Assembly: GCF_020379485.1 (NCBI RefSeq)
Contig: NW_026014653.1
Coordinates: 310,001 to 374,000 of the forward strand
Reading direction: 5' to 3'
Source: Brassica napus
Taxonomy: Eukaryota > Streptophyta > Magnoliopsida > Brassicales > Brassicaceae
DNA length: 64,000 nt
Below are positions 46,440 through 58,202 of this stretch, one piece after another (positions within the stretch are counted from its first letter, which is position 1; every line of letters begins with the position of its first letter). The translations under genes and the position numbers were made by a program. The notes beneath the pieces are model-generated. The model was not told where the DNA came from. It was given only the letters and a program-made list of their open reading frames with translations, and did not search any database.

Positions 46440-47605
46440 TCTAATCTATTAAAAAAATATATAAATTAAGATTAACCCTTAAATCTGCACAATATTTATA
46501 ACTTAATACCATTGAAATAATTAAATGAACTTATTTTTATGTAATTTTTGTTTTTTTCTAAAATTAATAAAGTAATAATTACTCTTAGTTCTATGTTTTT
46601 CATGTCTTTTTCAAAATTAATAAAACCTTTCCTAAATTAAATTCACAATCAATTCAATATAAATATTTTAACTTATCTATTTCATATTAACATTATAAAC
46701 ACTAATGAATATCAATAATATGCACAAAATATTTATGTAACAATATAAGTTACATTTTGTCTCATTCTCCCCCACAATTCACGTTACTCTTCATTTTTTT
46801 TGAACAAATTCTTCTTTTTACCAATATAAATATAGTACATGCACCATTATAATTATTTACCAACTTAACATGTATATAAAATAATTTATTAGACATTATC
46901 GTAAAATTTTGATCCACAAAATAAAAAAAAAATAAAAAATTTGTATAGATGCACGGATCATATTCTAAAAATGGTGGTAATACAATTGACGGTTTACAAG
47001 ACAAAATAAATTTAAACAAAATATAAACTATAAAACTATCGTGCTTATAAATGTTATTAAATAATTATTTAACACATGTAAAATTTTAAAATATATACTA
47101 TCACTTAGACAAAATAATTTATTTACAAAAGTAAAAGCAAACATCCACAAAGTCATGGTTTAAATGTACACAAAATTAAGCCTAATTATAATTTCTTATC
47201 AGTTACATCAAATTTATATTTTCATTTTATTTTCTTACATATTTAAATCTTAATTTATATATGTTCCAAATTTGATAGAAGTTTAACAATCATTTTATTT
47301 ACTTACAAATATTATAGCTAATGTATCATTTATAAATAACATGCTAATTCACAATTATCTATTTTTGTACTTTTTATTTAAAATTTTGTTCGCTATATAT
47401 CTTAGACATGGATCTAATTATATAAATGTTATATTCTTTTTATATAATACCCAATATCGGTGATACATTTTACTCTAAAATGCTAAAATATAAAATTAAG
47501 TATAAATATATTATTTACATTTACAAATATGACTATATTTACAGATATATCATTAAATACAAACACAAATTAAATTTTCGCGCGGTCGGGCGGATCAAAG
47601 TCTGG
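46440..47605 (+). mobile_element. Helitron, non-autonomous, 1.17 kb
   Basis: The 5' end TCTAATCTATTAAAAAAAT at 46440 is preceded by A. The 3' end is gcgcggtcgggcggatcaaag then T and CTGG at 47602-47605 (CTRR type), followed by T. The stem is imperfect. Non-coding and AT-rich. It lies 196 bp from the preceding Helitron, in the same orientation. Confidence 0.7.
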
Positions 47606-49509
47606 TTATATTTAAAAGCAAAGTCTTAGACTAGGGAGCAAACTTGAAAATATGCAAAAAATGATTGTAAATTAACGAAAGAACACTATATTATAAATAA
47701 ACTGGAGTTATGTCAGATTCAGAGTCATTACTCATTAATTATCTTAATCATTCATCATCATCATCATCATCATCATCATTCGTCAGCATCAGCATCATCG
47801 TCATCTAAAATCGAATAATGTTAAGAGTTTTCTAATGTAATTTCTTTTTCCCCACCAATCCCGCCGATTAAGTTTTCACGACAACATCGATCAGATCTAA
47901 TCACACTTTATCAAATATATTTAGTTTTTATATTTTTTTCCTATAAAACAAATTTGAAGTAATACGTATCATCTGGAACAATGTCATGATTTGGACAGAC
48001 ATCGACTACCGTGCTAATCTTTGAACTAAAAATGCCTTAAACATTATGACCAAAGGTGCATTATTATTTGGTTTACCGTTTACATTACAATGATAATATT
48101 TTGATTAGATAGACATTTCAGATTTTGGTTAATTAATAAAAGAATAAGCGGCCACTCATATTCTTGTTTATAATTTATAGTCTCTGTTTCTTATTACTTG
48201 ATGTTTTACTTTAAATATTAAAAAAAAAACTAATTTATCAAAAGCATTACTAAATTACAATATAAACAATAAGAAAAATTCAATTGATTACACGGTTTTT
48301 GATAAAGTTAAATTTACATAGATTTATGCAAACTTCATCTATTACGAAACAACAAAACTTCTCTAAAACATCAAAAATATATTGAAAGAGTATTATTTTT
48401 GGTATTAGATCTTGTAATTCCATTTATTATAATAAATTTTCAGATAAATGACATTTGACAACCATTTTAAATTATATACAATACATGATTATATGTGAGA
48501 GTGACTATACGATATACACATGTCCCATATATAGCCATTGCTATCACGAGATTTGTCAATAACAGTAATAGTGTTCAACCACAAATGTCATAGGAGCGGG
48601 GCCAAATAAATACTCAATATCGGGTTTTTCTAAAGTTGAGTACGTTTGACGTGACAAAAATGTGGGGTTTTCTTTACTTATCTCGTGTACCATTAACTAA
48701 AAGTTGAATATGTATAAGAGATAAGGACAAAATTGATTAGACGTTCTACGATGGTATTCTGTTTATTTTTGGCTTTCGATTGTTGCTATCGCGTTGTGGA
48801 CCAATTCATGTTTTCTTGTAAATGAATAAATATGTTACATATCCAGTCAATCAAAGTACTTTGTTATTGTGCCGTCGGAATTAAAAACTCAGATGAAACT
48901 ATTGTGGAGTATACTGTAACCAAACTAGCCATTGTACTAATTCAGTTCTAATATAACCAAACTATTATAATATAGATTGCGCTAGTCTAAGAAAATTAAA
49001 ATTCTCTAAACTAGCAAATATTTAACCAGCAAAGAATTTTATAATAGCAATAGACACTTTTTCTAATCATCTAAATTATTCTTCTAATATATTATGAAAA
49101 TAATTATAAATAAATTTGTACATAGAATTTTATTGTTTTCACAAAAATCCACAATCAACATATTTGTTTGCAACAAATGCACGTAAAAATGTGATTTGGA
49201 TATTTGTAGTTAAATGTCAATATCGGTGTGAAATATTCAAACCCTTTGTTGATGAGACTGTTTTACTATCCGGGTCTAAGCACAACAAGACAGAATATTT
49301 GTCTAGGTTCCCAAAAACTTAGTGGCAACATTATTAGACCCCCAACTAATTGAGAACATTGCAGGGATACATCACTGGTAAGCTTTGAGTTTTCCATGTA
49401 TTTAGATTAAAAGTGGACTCTGAATCTTGCAAAGCTTAAACAACAAATCGAACACGGAATTTTATTGTTATGATTTAAGTGCACGAGGCACGTGATTCGT
49501 TTGCTATAT
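47606..49509. other. Intergenic region with TCA microsatellite
   Basis: No gene seen. A (TCA)n microsatellite lies at 47752-47779 in a longer TCA/TCG-rich run to 47807. The stretch before 49510 is probably downstream flank of the lipase gene on the minus strand. Confidence 0.5.
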
Positions 49510-49510
49510 A

Positions 49511-49541
49511 CAGACACAGACACAGACACAGACACAGACAC
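49511..49541. repeat. (CAGACA)n microsatellite
   Basis: Five tandem cagaca units immediately downstream of the lipase stop codon (minus strand), in its presumed 3' UTR. Confidence 0.9.
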
Positions 49542-49578
49542 CTAACACATTACAAAGGTAAGAAGAGTAAGACGCGCT

Positions 49579-51998
49579 TTACGCATCAACAGAGACACTA
49601 ACAGCATTGAGCTCGACATGTTGTCTACCATCGTTTTGTGAATGGACTGTTAACGTCGCACGAGCTTCAGCTCGAGGGTTTTGATCATCCCCGGGCCGAG
49701 ACACTGATATGGAGCTAACGGTTGACGCGGCTGTGCCATTATCGTTGTTGTCGTCTGATGTGAAGTCCCATGATTCTTTCACGGAAGCAACCTCCAGACC
49801 GTTTTCGTGGTGTTCCTCCATTTCGAGTGAGGTGGGAAGGATGACGTAATCGTTTATCGGGTTGTAGAACGGGTCGGGTTCCCCTACGTTTAGCCATTGT
49901 TTGAGCATCCGGAAGACACGGTGGTCGTTGAGGATCCCACGGTGCTCACCTGGGACTCCAACTCTAGCTACTGCTTCAAGCCCATCCGCCTAGAGAAAGA
50001 CACAACACAATCAAAGGAACCGTTAGAAATTATCAAATTAAATATTTTATGAGAAACACAATAATGCAACATACCATGGCAGATTCAACCGGGACTGTGC
50101 CATCACCATCAACACATATATACGTCGGCTGAGATTACAAGATCAGAACATGAGTTTCTTGCCTATAACAATGATAGTTGATACCTGAAAAAGGATGAAC
50201 TATGCGGTTACCTGGAAGTATCTTAGGTTTGTTAGATCTTTGACAGGCATCTTCTCATTCCCATAGCTGCAGAGGGGTACATCAGTACATGTATCGAATT
50301 TAGAAAAGGTAGCACAAATAAACACTCGAAAACTGAGACCTCAAATAAAAAAACATTACCAAACACTATGAGGAGTTTCTAAATTGGTCCCATATATGTT
50401 ATAGAATTTGACTTTAGGAGGAAGCTTTGCAGAGTGTAGCACTCTCTTGGTTTCGTTAGCCCACTCCATGATCTCCCAGTTAAAAGGAAGATCGATGGAC
50501 TCTCCATTATAATCAGCCTGAAAATTTGAGAGGAGAGAAGGATCAGTCAATGCAACCTCTGTGCGTTCGTCATTTGATGAAAGATGGTGGAAAGCATGTA
50601 ACTTACTTTATTATCAGAAAGAGACTTTGTGAAAACTTCAAGGCTTTCCAGACTACGATAAGACTCGAGAACAACACCTGAGGTGCCAGCTCCATCATTG
50701 CTCTCTTTCTCTCGCCAAAGCTCTAAAACGGGAGGGAGTTCCCATTTGAAATAAGGGCAACACATCAGCTCGTATATGGATGGACACTCAATAAGCTGAA
50801 ACAAGGAGAAAACTTGTATCAGAAGATATATAATCAAAAGGGATTATTGTTAACTCATCAGTTTACCAGTTGATGCATGCTCCATTTTGATACGAAAAAG
50901 TTCTGTTCCCAGCCATTCACAAATGACATTCCATTCAGTAAAGTCGATGTGATATATCCAGGAGCACCTGAAACCAACAACCAATCAGTCTGGTAACTGT
51001 CTCTCGTACAATTCATAAGTACTACTAAAAGTCTGTGAAGTTACCTCGAAATGGAGCAGCAATAGCAATCCAATTCTGTACATACTTCTCGAATATCTAA
51101 TAAGAAAAAAAAAAATCAGATTGAGATGTAAAGATAACATTAGAACTGAATTATATATAAATATACATACATCAGTGTGCAGACTCATGAAACATTTCAC
51201 CAACAGTCCTCCCATAGAATGACTGATAACATTAATCTTCTTCTCTCCTGAAGCTTTGTAAACTGATTCCAACTTCTCAGCAAATAAGTCCATAATTTCC
51301 TGCAGCCTATATACCATTTACAAACACCAAAACTGTTAATAAACTAATCAGTTAAGAAGAGAGATATGTTGTTTTAACACCTGTTGCTTTGGCGAAAATC
51401 AAAACCAAAACCAAAAAGGGTTTTGCCTTCTTCGAATCCCCAACCAAGCATCTCAACAATCATCTCATGGAAGTAGAACACTGACTCGCGTCCAACCATC
51501 TACACAAAAGTCTTTGTCTTGATCAACAATCTACACAAAGTTAACGTGGAGAGACTATATAAACATTTACCATATCAGGGTCTAAGACATCGATTGCAAG
51601 CAGACCAGCTCTGTCTTGAGGAACCACAATACTCGTGTTTGCGTCGAGAGTGATCGTTTTACCTGTTCCACATGAAAACGTTTCCTCAGAAGCTTAGACA
51701 AAGCTAAAAGCTCATGACTTTTCTATAAAAAAGGAAACTTTTTTTTTTTACCAGTTGAAGGATCGAAGCGAGACCACATCTTTGTTCGAAACTCGTGGTC
51801 TGCACCGAAGATTCTGACCCAGACACGCTCTTCTTTCCCGGAGTCATGATCAACGGCGTTGAGAATGGAGCCGGCGATACCCGGGACGAGGAGAACCGGG
51901 TCGAGATTCGGGTCAACATAGGGTGTCGTCTGGGTCGAATTCTTGAGCTTTAGAAAGGTCTCTACTGATCGAATGATCTCTTCCAATAATAGAGCCAT
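49579..51998 (-). CDS. LCAT4: LCAT4-type phospholipase/acyltransferase-like protein
   Basis: Eleven exons on the minus strand: 51998-51752, 51662-51571, 51499-51381, 51306-51171, 51096-51045, 50967-50867, 50795-50607, 50517-50360, 50266-50212, 50128-50075 and 49989-49579. Phases close perfectly to 537 residues. The start is MALLLEEIIRSVETF; an earlier in-frame TTG is not used. It is an alpha/beta hydrolase of the lecithin:cholesterol acyltransferase family: DPVLLVPGIAGSIL near residue 35, nucleophile Ser183 in VISHSMGG, Asp390 or Asp392 in VDGDGT, and His417 in GEHRG, a full catalytic set. The C-terminus is an acidic, Ser-rich tail ending VSVDA. The closest relative I recognise is Arabidopsis LCAT4 (At4g19860), described as a cytosolic phospholipase A1-type enzyme, so phospholipid hydrolysis is more likely than sterol esterification. 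No signal peptide is seen. The gene is intact; its 3' end is followed by a CAGACA repeat. Confidence 0.93.
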
Positions 51999-52099
51999 TT
52001 GTTGAATCGATTTAAGAAAATCCAATTTGGGGAAATTAGGGTTTGTGAGAGATTTGAAGACAAAAGGGTCGAACTTTGGAATTTAAGCCGTACAAGTTA

Positions 52100-52777
52100 A
52101 GGAGGGAGAAAACAATCTTGTAATCTATATCAATTAAATAAATTATTTAATTTTTCAAATGGATAACAGATTGAAATAATTGACACTTCCAATAACAAAT
52201 TAATTAATAATTTAATAATATTATCTGGGATTCCATTGGGATTATTAATTATTACGATATATTTATGGTTAATCACAGGCTTATTATATTTCACACAACC
52301 CCCTCTATTTTGTTTCTGTTTTCAATTTGTCTCTCTGATTTGGTCTTTATCAAAGAAGCCCACAACCTCAGGGCTCCCGGTTGAGATAGCAGCTGGAAAG
52401 TCCGGTTCTGGACTTTCAATTTTGTGGAGACAACCAACCAGTTACAGGATTGGAAAATTGTTTCCAAACTAAATAAAACATTTGAGTTACAAGATTTTTT
52501 TAATCAACAAGGTCCCTATCAAGATTGTAAATCTTACATGGAGCCTTGCATTTCAGGAAAAGCAATGTTGTAGCCGGAGGAAAAGTTTATTTATGATCAG
52601 ACCAACATTGTCTCAACTACTGAGACTGCAAACTGTAACATGATAAAACATCAAGCTTTTATTTTCCCAAAGCATACTACTCAAACATCACTTTGAAATG
52701 TTAAAAGACGCAAACTTTATTTGGCAACTTTCTGAAGACAGAAATCAACTCAAGTGTGAAAACTTTGTTTTTTTTAT
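52100..52777. other. Spacer between lipase and GS-hydroquinone reductase genes
   Basis: About 0.7 kb containing the promoter and leader of the lipase gene (minus strand) and the 3' UTR of the reductase gene. A GC-richer patch at 52355-52420 is unexplained. No coding feature. Confidence 0.5.
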
Positions 52778-54353
52778 TCATTTGGAGAATCTGTGTCGAT
52801 CATGTGGCGAAGAGTAATCGATGTTTGGTCCATGAGGGATGATCCCAAAAGGGTTGATCGAAGGGTGGCTTCCATAGTAATGCTGCTTGATGTGATTCAT
52901 GTTCACGGTGCTACTCATACCGGGTACTTGAAATATATCTTTCGTGTAATTGAACAGATTCGGATACTCCCTTAAGAGTTTCTTGTTGCACTTGAAGTGA
53001 ACCGCGTAAACCTGCATCATCAACGTTTCAACATCACAAACTCGTTCCCTTAATTGTGTTCTTTTTCAGTTCTTGTCGGTTTCACTTACCTCGTCAAATC
53101 TTATAAGCGTCACGAACAACCTGATATCTGTTTCAGTCAAAGTGTTACCGCAGATGTAACGATGCTTTCCAAGAATCTCCTCGCATCTATCTAATGCTTC
53201 ATACACTTGCTGCACTGCCTACAAACAAGAACCATAACTCTCATGGGTGGGATCAATAATAAACACTATGTAACGTTTCTAGCACTTTACCTCCTCGTAT
53301 GGTTCTTGTTTCTTTGCGAAACCGCATCTATAGACACCGTTATTAATCCCACTGTAGATCCATTCATTAGCTTCATCGATTTTAGCTTGGAGATGAGAAG
53401 GGTAGAGGTCAAGATCAGGGTTTCTCGCAATATGATTGAACTCAGTGTTGAACATCCTGATTATCTCTGCGCTCTCATTGTTCACAACGGTCTTCAGCTT
53501 CTTATCCCACAGAACCTGTCATTAAAAAAAAAAGCCATCTAGTACCAACTCAAGATGACTTAACAAAAACAAACCAAAAAAAAAGACTTACAGGAACAGT
53601 ATACTTCCCAGTGTAGTTTGGGCTAGCAATCTCATATAGTTCTCTTACACTCTTAGCACCATTAAGATGGTCAGGCTCAGCTCCTTGAACCTCATTGTCT
53701 GAATCCGGGAAGACCCATCCCATATGCTCATCTGTTTCTTTTGTTCTTCCCCAAATGGGTTTAACTGACTGATGGAAACCAAACAAGGAAACTATTCAAA
53801 TCAATACTGTCATGAAATGGACATAAGCAGTTTCGAAAGGGGTTTTGAGTCTACGAACCGAGAAGCTTATAGCATCGTCAAGTCCTTTGATCTTCAAGTA
53901 TGAGATGCATCTAGAAGCCCATGGACAAGCATACGATATGTAGAGATGGTATCTTCCAGATTCAGCTGGAAACTGAGAGTTGGAATCTCTTGAGACGAAG
54001 TTACGGAATGTTGAGGCAGTTCTTTGAAATGCTCCCGAGTCTGATGTCTCATCAACCGCAGATCGAGCCATTGCTAGTGTACACTTGTGACAAAAAAAAT
54101 TCAAAAGATCAAACTTTAGTTTGAGAACAGAGGTTTAAGAACAAAAACAGAGCATCATAGTATGAAAAACAGAGTATTTTAGTTTGGACACACAAAAACG
54201 GATCGAAAGTTGGAAACTTTTGTCTCAAAATCAGTACTCTGATCAAAGACAGGAAGGGATGATGTGTACCTGAAGACGAGATCCACGAGTAGTGAACTTT
54301 GTAGCGAGAGAGAGGAAGCTGCTGTTGTGGCTGAGGATCGTGGAGTAAGACAT
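52778..54353 (-). CDS. Glutathionyl-hydroquinone reductase (Xi-class GST)
   Basis: Six exons on the minus strand: 54353-54270, 54083-53859, 53768-53592, 53515-53291, 53218-53090 and 53011-52778, all phase 0, 357 residues. The first exon ([20 protein letters not shown]) is Ser/Thr-rich with basic residues and looks like a plastid transit peptide; a second Met at residue 33 (MARSAVDET) could give a cytosolic form. The thioredoxin-like part has [12 protein letters not shown] with catalytic Cys81, the CPWA signature of ECM4/YqjG-type enzymes that reduce glutathionyl-hydroquinones using GSH. The C-terminal all-helical GST domain runs from about residue 180 ([36 protein letters not shown]) to [17 protein letters not shown]. 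It resembles Arabidopsis At4g19880. Intact; same strand as the neighbouring lipase gene. Confidence 0.92.
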
Positions 54354-54858
54354 CAAACAAAAGCTTCTATATATTATGATTCAGCTAATACAGTTTATAT
54401 ACATAAATCCAAAAGTTTAGAGTCAATACTGGCGACGGCTTATGTCATTGCTATGGTCACGATATACAATTCTTAGATTAGTTATAATACGACGTCGGTT
54501 GGTCCACTAACCGATTCACCTGTGATCATTGCTTTTGTCATGCCCACTAACCGAGTCACCTTTGCATTAGAAAAACAAAACAAAAAAGGTTCATATCTTT
54601 CTACTTATAAAGTTGATATCTATTAGAAATTAAACCCACTTCTTTGTGATGAAAACTAATGTACTCTTACATGGGTAAGAAAAAGAGAGGTTTTATACTT
54701 CACTGTCTTAGAATCTTGATAGATAGATTCACACCCCTTTATTGGTGATCATAGTCGAAATCCTGCTCTCAGTCTTTCAAATTCACTAACAGTTGATAAA
54801 AAGCGGTATGAACTGATTCACAATGCAACAAACAACATTCGGCGTCTTTGACTCAATG

Positions 54859-54866
54859 GTTACATT
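54859..54866. repeat. Left target-site duplication of the hAT element
   Basis: gttacatt, matching gttatatt at 58203-58210 in 7 of 8 bases. Confidence 0.85.
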
Positions 54867-55473
54867 TAGGGATGTCAATTGGGCACATTGTCCATGGGCG
54901 GCCCATGTCCAAATCGATATGAACTAATATCGTCACGCCCAAATCTTCCCGAAATATTTTTTGTCCAAATGGACTATGCCCAGATACGCCCAAAGTCCAA
55001 TGGACAAAACCAAATGGACATGGGATGTCCAAATACGCCCATATTTTAAAGATATCTAGGGTTAGTAATTTAGTATTTGGGAAAAAAAATCTGAAATCAC
55101 AAATTCACAATTGGTCTCCGTCTATCTCTCGAAACTCGAGTCTCGACTTGCCTCTCCGCCTCGTCTCTCCATCTCTCGAGCAGTGTCTCTCCGCCTCGTC
55201 TCTCCATCTCTCGAGCAGTGTCTCTCCGCCTCGACTCTCCTCTCCGTCTCTCACTTTGTCTTCGATTCGCTTCTGGTCGCTTCATCTTGACTCTCCTCTC
55301 TTTGCGATTTGATTGCTTTTAGGTTGATGGGTTTGCGATTTGATTGCTTTTAGATTGATGGGTTTGCGATTTGATTGCTTTTAGGTTGATGGGTATGCAT
55401 TCCATTGTTAATGATGATTTTCGTTTGTTTGTAAGTTTCGTTTATGTAAATGTCTTTAATCTCTTTTGTTCAG

Positions 55474-57513
55474 ATGGATGGTGATACGTTGAACCTTAAT
55501 GATGATGATTATTTGAGCGATGATGGTCCTGATCAGAATGAAGATGATGGTCCTGATCAGAATGAAGATGATGATGGTCCTGATCAGAATGAAGATGATG
55601 TACAAGATGATTCTACAAGTGTGGCTGAGAGTAATAGAGGTAAAAAACGAAGGCATTCAAAGTGTTGGCAACATTTTGATATAGGAGATAGAGTGTCTGA
55701 TGGTACTAACGTTGTCTGCAAGCATTGCCACCATTCCTATTGCTTTGACCTGAGTAATGGAACTACTACTCTGTGGCGTCATATTAGACAATGTTCTATG
55801 ACTCCTGCTTCTGGAAGTACACCTGGCGGTAGCAATAGGAAGTTTGATATAATGGTCTTCCGTGAAATGATTGCTGGTGCCATAGTTGAGCACGATCTTG
55901 CATACTCATTTGTCGAGTTTAGAAGGATTAGAGAAGCGTTTAAGTATGCGAATCCTAGTATTTAGTTTTGGTGTAGAAATACTGCCGTATCAGATGTCTT
56001 GAAGATATATGAGAATGAGAAAGCTCATCTTAGAAAGGTTTTGAGTGAAATTCCTGGTAGAGTTTGCTTGACTACTGATTTGTGGAGAGCCATCACAGTG
56101 TAGGGTTATTTATGTCTGACAGCACATTATGTAGATGCTTGGAAGCTAAAGGCGAAGATACTGTCATTTGTTGCTTTTCCCCCACCTCACACTGGTTTTA
56201 CTATTGCTGCGAAGGTGATGGAGTTAGTGAAGGAATGGGGGTTAGAGAAGAAAGTGTTCACAGTGACTGTCGACAATGCTTCTTCAAATGACAATATGCA
56301 AGGGGTTCTAAAGTCACAACTTCGCAAAGATTTGGTGTGCAATGGTGAGTTTCTACATGTAAGATGTGCAGCACACATCTTGAACCTCATTGTTCAAGAT
56401 GGGTTGGTTGTGATTAGTGAAGCCTTGGAAAAAATTAGGAGCAGCATGAAGTTTGTGAACTTCAGAGTCGAGAGAACAAATGTTTCAGACCTGTATCGAA
56501 ACTGCTGGGAGCATGAAAGAACCTGGTCTTGTTTTGGATGTTGCAACTAGGTGGAATTCAACCTTTCGGATGTTGGATAGAGCTATTCTGCATAAAGAAG
56601 CATTGCGTAATCTCTCTGAAGCAGATCCGAGTTACAAGTGCTTTCCATCAGATTTGAAATGGTCTAGAGGAGCACTCATCAAAGAATTGTCGTCTCCATT
56701 TGCTGTGATGACAAATCTGGTATCTGGCTCATCATATCCGACTGCAAATTTATACTTTATGGAAGTCTGGAAAATAGAATGCTGGCTGAGAGAGAATGAG
56801 ACTTCAGAAGATGAGACAATTGTTCAAATGGTGGAAACAATGAGGCTGAAATTTGACAAGTACTGGGAAGAATACAGTGACATCCTTTCTATTGCTGCGG
56901 TGTTGGATCCAAGGTTGAAGTTCGCTGCATTGGAATATTGTTATGACGTCTTAGATCCATTTACAAGCAAGTCGAAAGTCGATCATATCCGGAAGAAGAT
57001 AAAGAAGTTGTATGGAGTTTATAAAAAAGATCGTAAGAGCACTACTGCAAGCCCTTCAGAAATACAATTGGTGAACAGTATACCAGCTGGATATGGGGTA
57101 AGTAGTTAGTGTCTTACTGTTTTTGTACTTGGTGTTTTTGTACTTGGTGTCTTACTGTTTTTATGTTCATAATGCAGGATTTTTATGCATTCTTTTCTTC
57201 AAAGGAGGGAAGAGGAAAATCAGCTTTAGATATGTACTTGTCTGAACCGGTTTTAGATATGACTGCCTTTATGACTATAGATGTCTTGAGATACTGGAAA
57301 AACAATGCAACACGGTTTAAAGAGCTGGCTCGCATGGCGTGTGATGTTCTTTCAATTCCCATTACAACCGTGTCCTCTGAGTCGTCATTCAGTGCTGGAA
57401 GCCGTGTTCTCAGCAAGTATAGGAGTCAATTTCTTCCATCAAATGTACAAGCTCTCATTTGTGGAAGAAATTGGCTGCGTGGATTTGAAGTGACGAGTAA
57501 GTTGTCTCTTTAA
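55474..57513 (+). pseudogene. hAT transposase (BED finger, dimerisation domain), disrupted
   Basis: Start MDGDTLNLNDDDYLSDD at 55474, just after a ttgttcag acceptor-like site. An acidic tract with three DDGPDQNED-type repeats is followed by a basic patch (RGKKRRHSK) and a BED zinc finger (CKHCHHSYCF...LWRHIRQC). In-frame stops: TAG at 55963-55965 (after YANPSI, before FWCRNTAVSD) and TAG at 56101-56103 (after TTDLWRAITV). A frame change near 56455-56480 separates EKIRSSMKFV from MFQTCIETAG. Beyond it VLDVATRWNSTF and VLDPRLKFAAL are conserved. One intron, 57098-57177, then the hAT dimerisation domain ([41 protein letters not shown]). The core is well preserved, so inactivation is fairly recent. 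Confidence 0.88.
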
Positions 57514-57720
57514 GTAAATGTCTCTGATGTGATGCATGCCTCTTAGTTATGATTGATTTGAACTGGAAATGCTTTGCAAGTGATAAGCTAGTTTAAGTAA
57601 ATGCCTCTATTGTGATAAGCTAGTTTCAGAAAATGCTTCGCAAGTGATATATGTTCAACATGTTAGCTCGTTCTTGTTTGTGTTGATTTTAACATATCTC
57701 TGCTCATGTTAAGTGATTCT

Positions 57721-57835
57721 GAAGATGAAGAAGAAGAAGAAAAAGAAGAAGAAAAAGAGAAGGAAGGTGAAAAAGAAGGTGGAAGAAAGAAGAAAAATAA
57801 GTAGATTAAATGAAGGTGATTCTGAAGATGAAGTT
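57721..57835 (+). other. GAA-rich acidic open segment within the hAT element
   Basis: gattctgaagatgaagaagaag... reads SDSEDEEEEEKEEEKEKEGE and then a Lys-rich end to a stop, 200 bp after the transposase stop. It could be an alternative C-terminal exon of the transposase or just purine-rich sequence. Confidence 0.3.
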
Positions 57836-58202
57836 TAATTTAAGTACTTTTTGACTTTTGTAATACATGGATTTTAAATTTAAGTTTAAGACTTTAAGTA
57901 TCTTTTGTGAAACATGAAATTTAAGTTGAAGTATCTTTTGTAAAACATGAAATTTAAGTAAGTTTAAAATATTATATATATATATGACATTTCTAATATG
58001 TACATCTTTTAAGTTTGAAAATTAGACATTTTACATTAAATGGACATCTGGACTCCATGGATAGTCCACCAGATCATGGTCTTATTTGGACATGTTCATA
58101 TTTGGACATGGTGCTATTTGGGCTCGACCAAAAAAGCCCAGAAAAAAACAAGTCCATCTGGACACGCCCAAATCCACCCAATCCATCCAATTGACATCCC
58201 TA

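Larger units (their letters stand above)
54867..58202 (+). mobile_element. hAT superfamily DNA transposon, 3.34 kb, both ends present
   Basis: Inverted termini TAGGGATGTCAATTGG (54867-54882) and CCAATTGACATCCCTA (58187-58202) match over 16 bases, with an 8-bp target duplication outside. Subterminal regions on both sides are full of repeated tggacat/cccaaat words, as expected of hAT transposase binding sites. It encodes one transposase with a BED finger and dimerisation domain, now broken. Leader repeats: a CT-rich unit (tctctccgcctcgtctctccatctctcgag) twice at 55152-55230, and a 35-bp unit (gggtttgcgatttgattgct) three times at 55296-55395. Confidence 0.93.

Noticed and set aside
53207..53542. 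111-residue + strand open frame
   Set aside because: It overlaps exon 4 of the reductase gene on the other strand and has no independent support.
55025..55312. Ser/Leu-rich open frame in the hAT leader
   Set aside because: It is a translation of CT-rich tandem repeats with no domain, and it ends before the transposase start.
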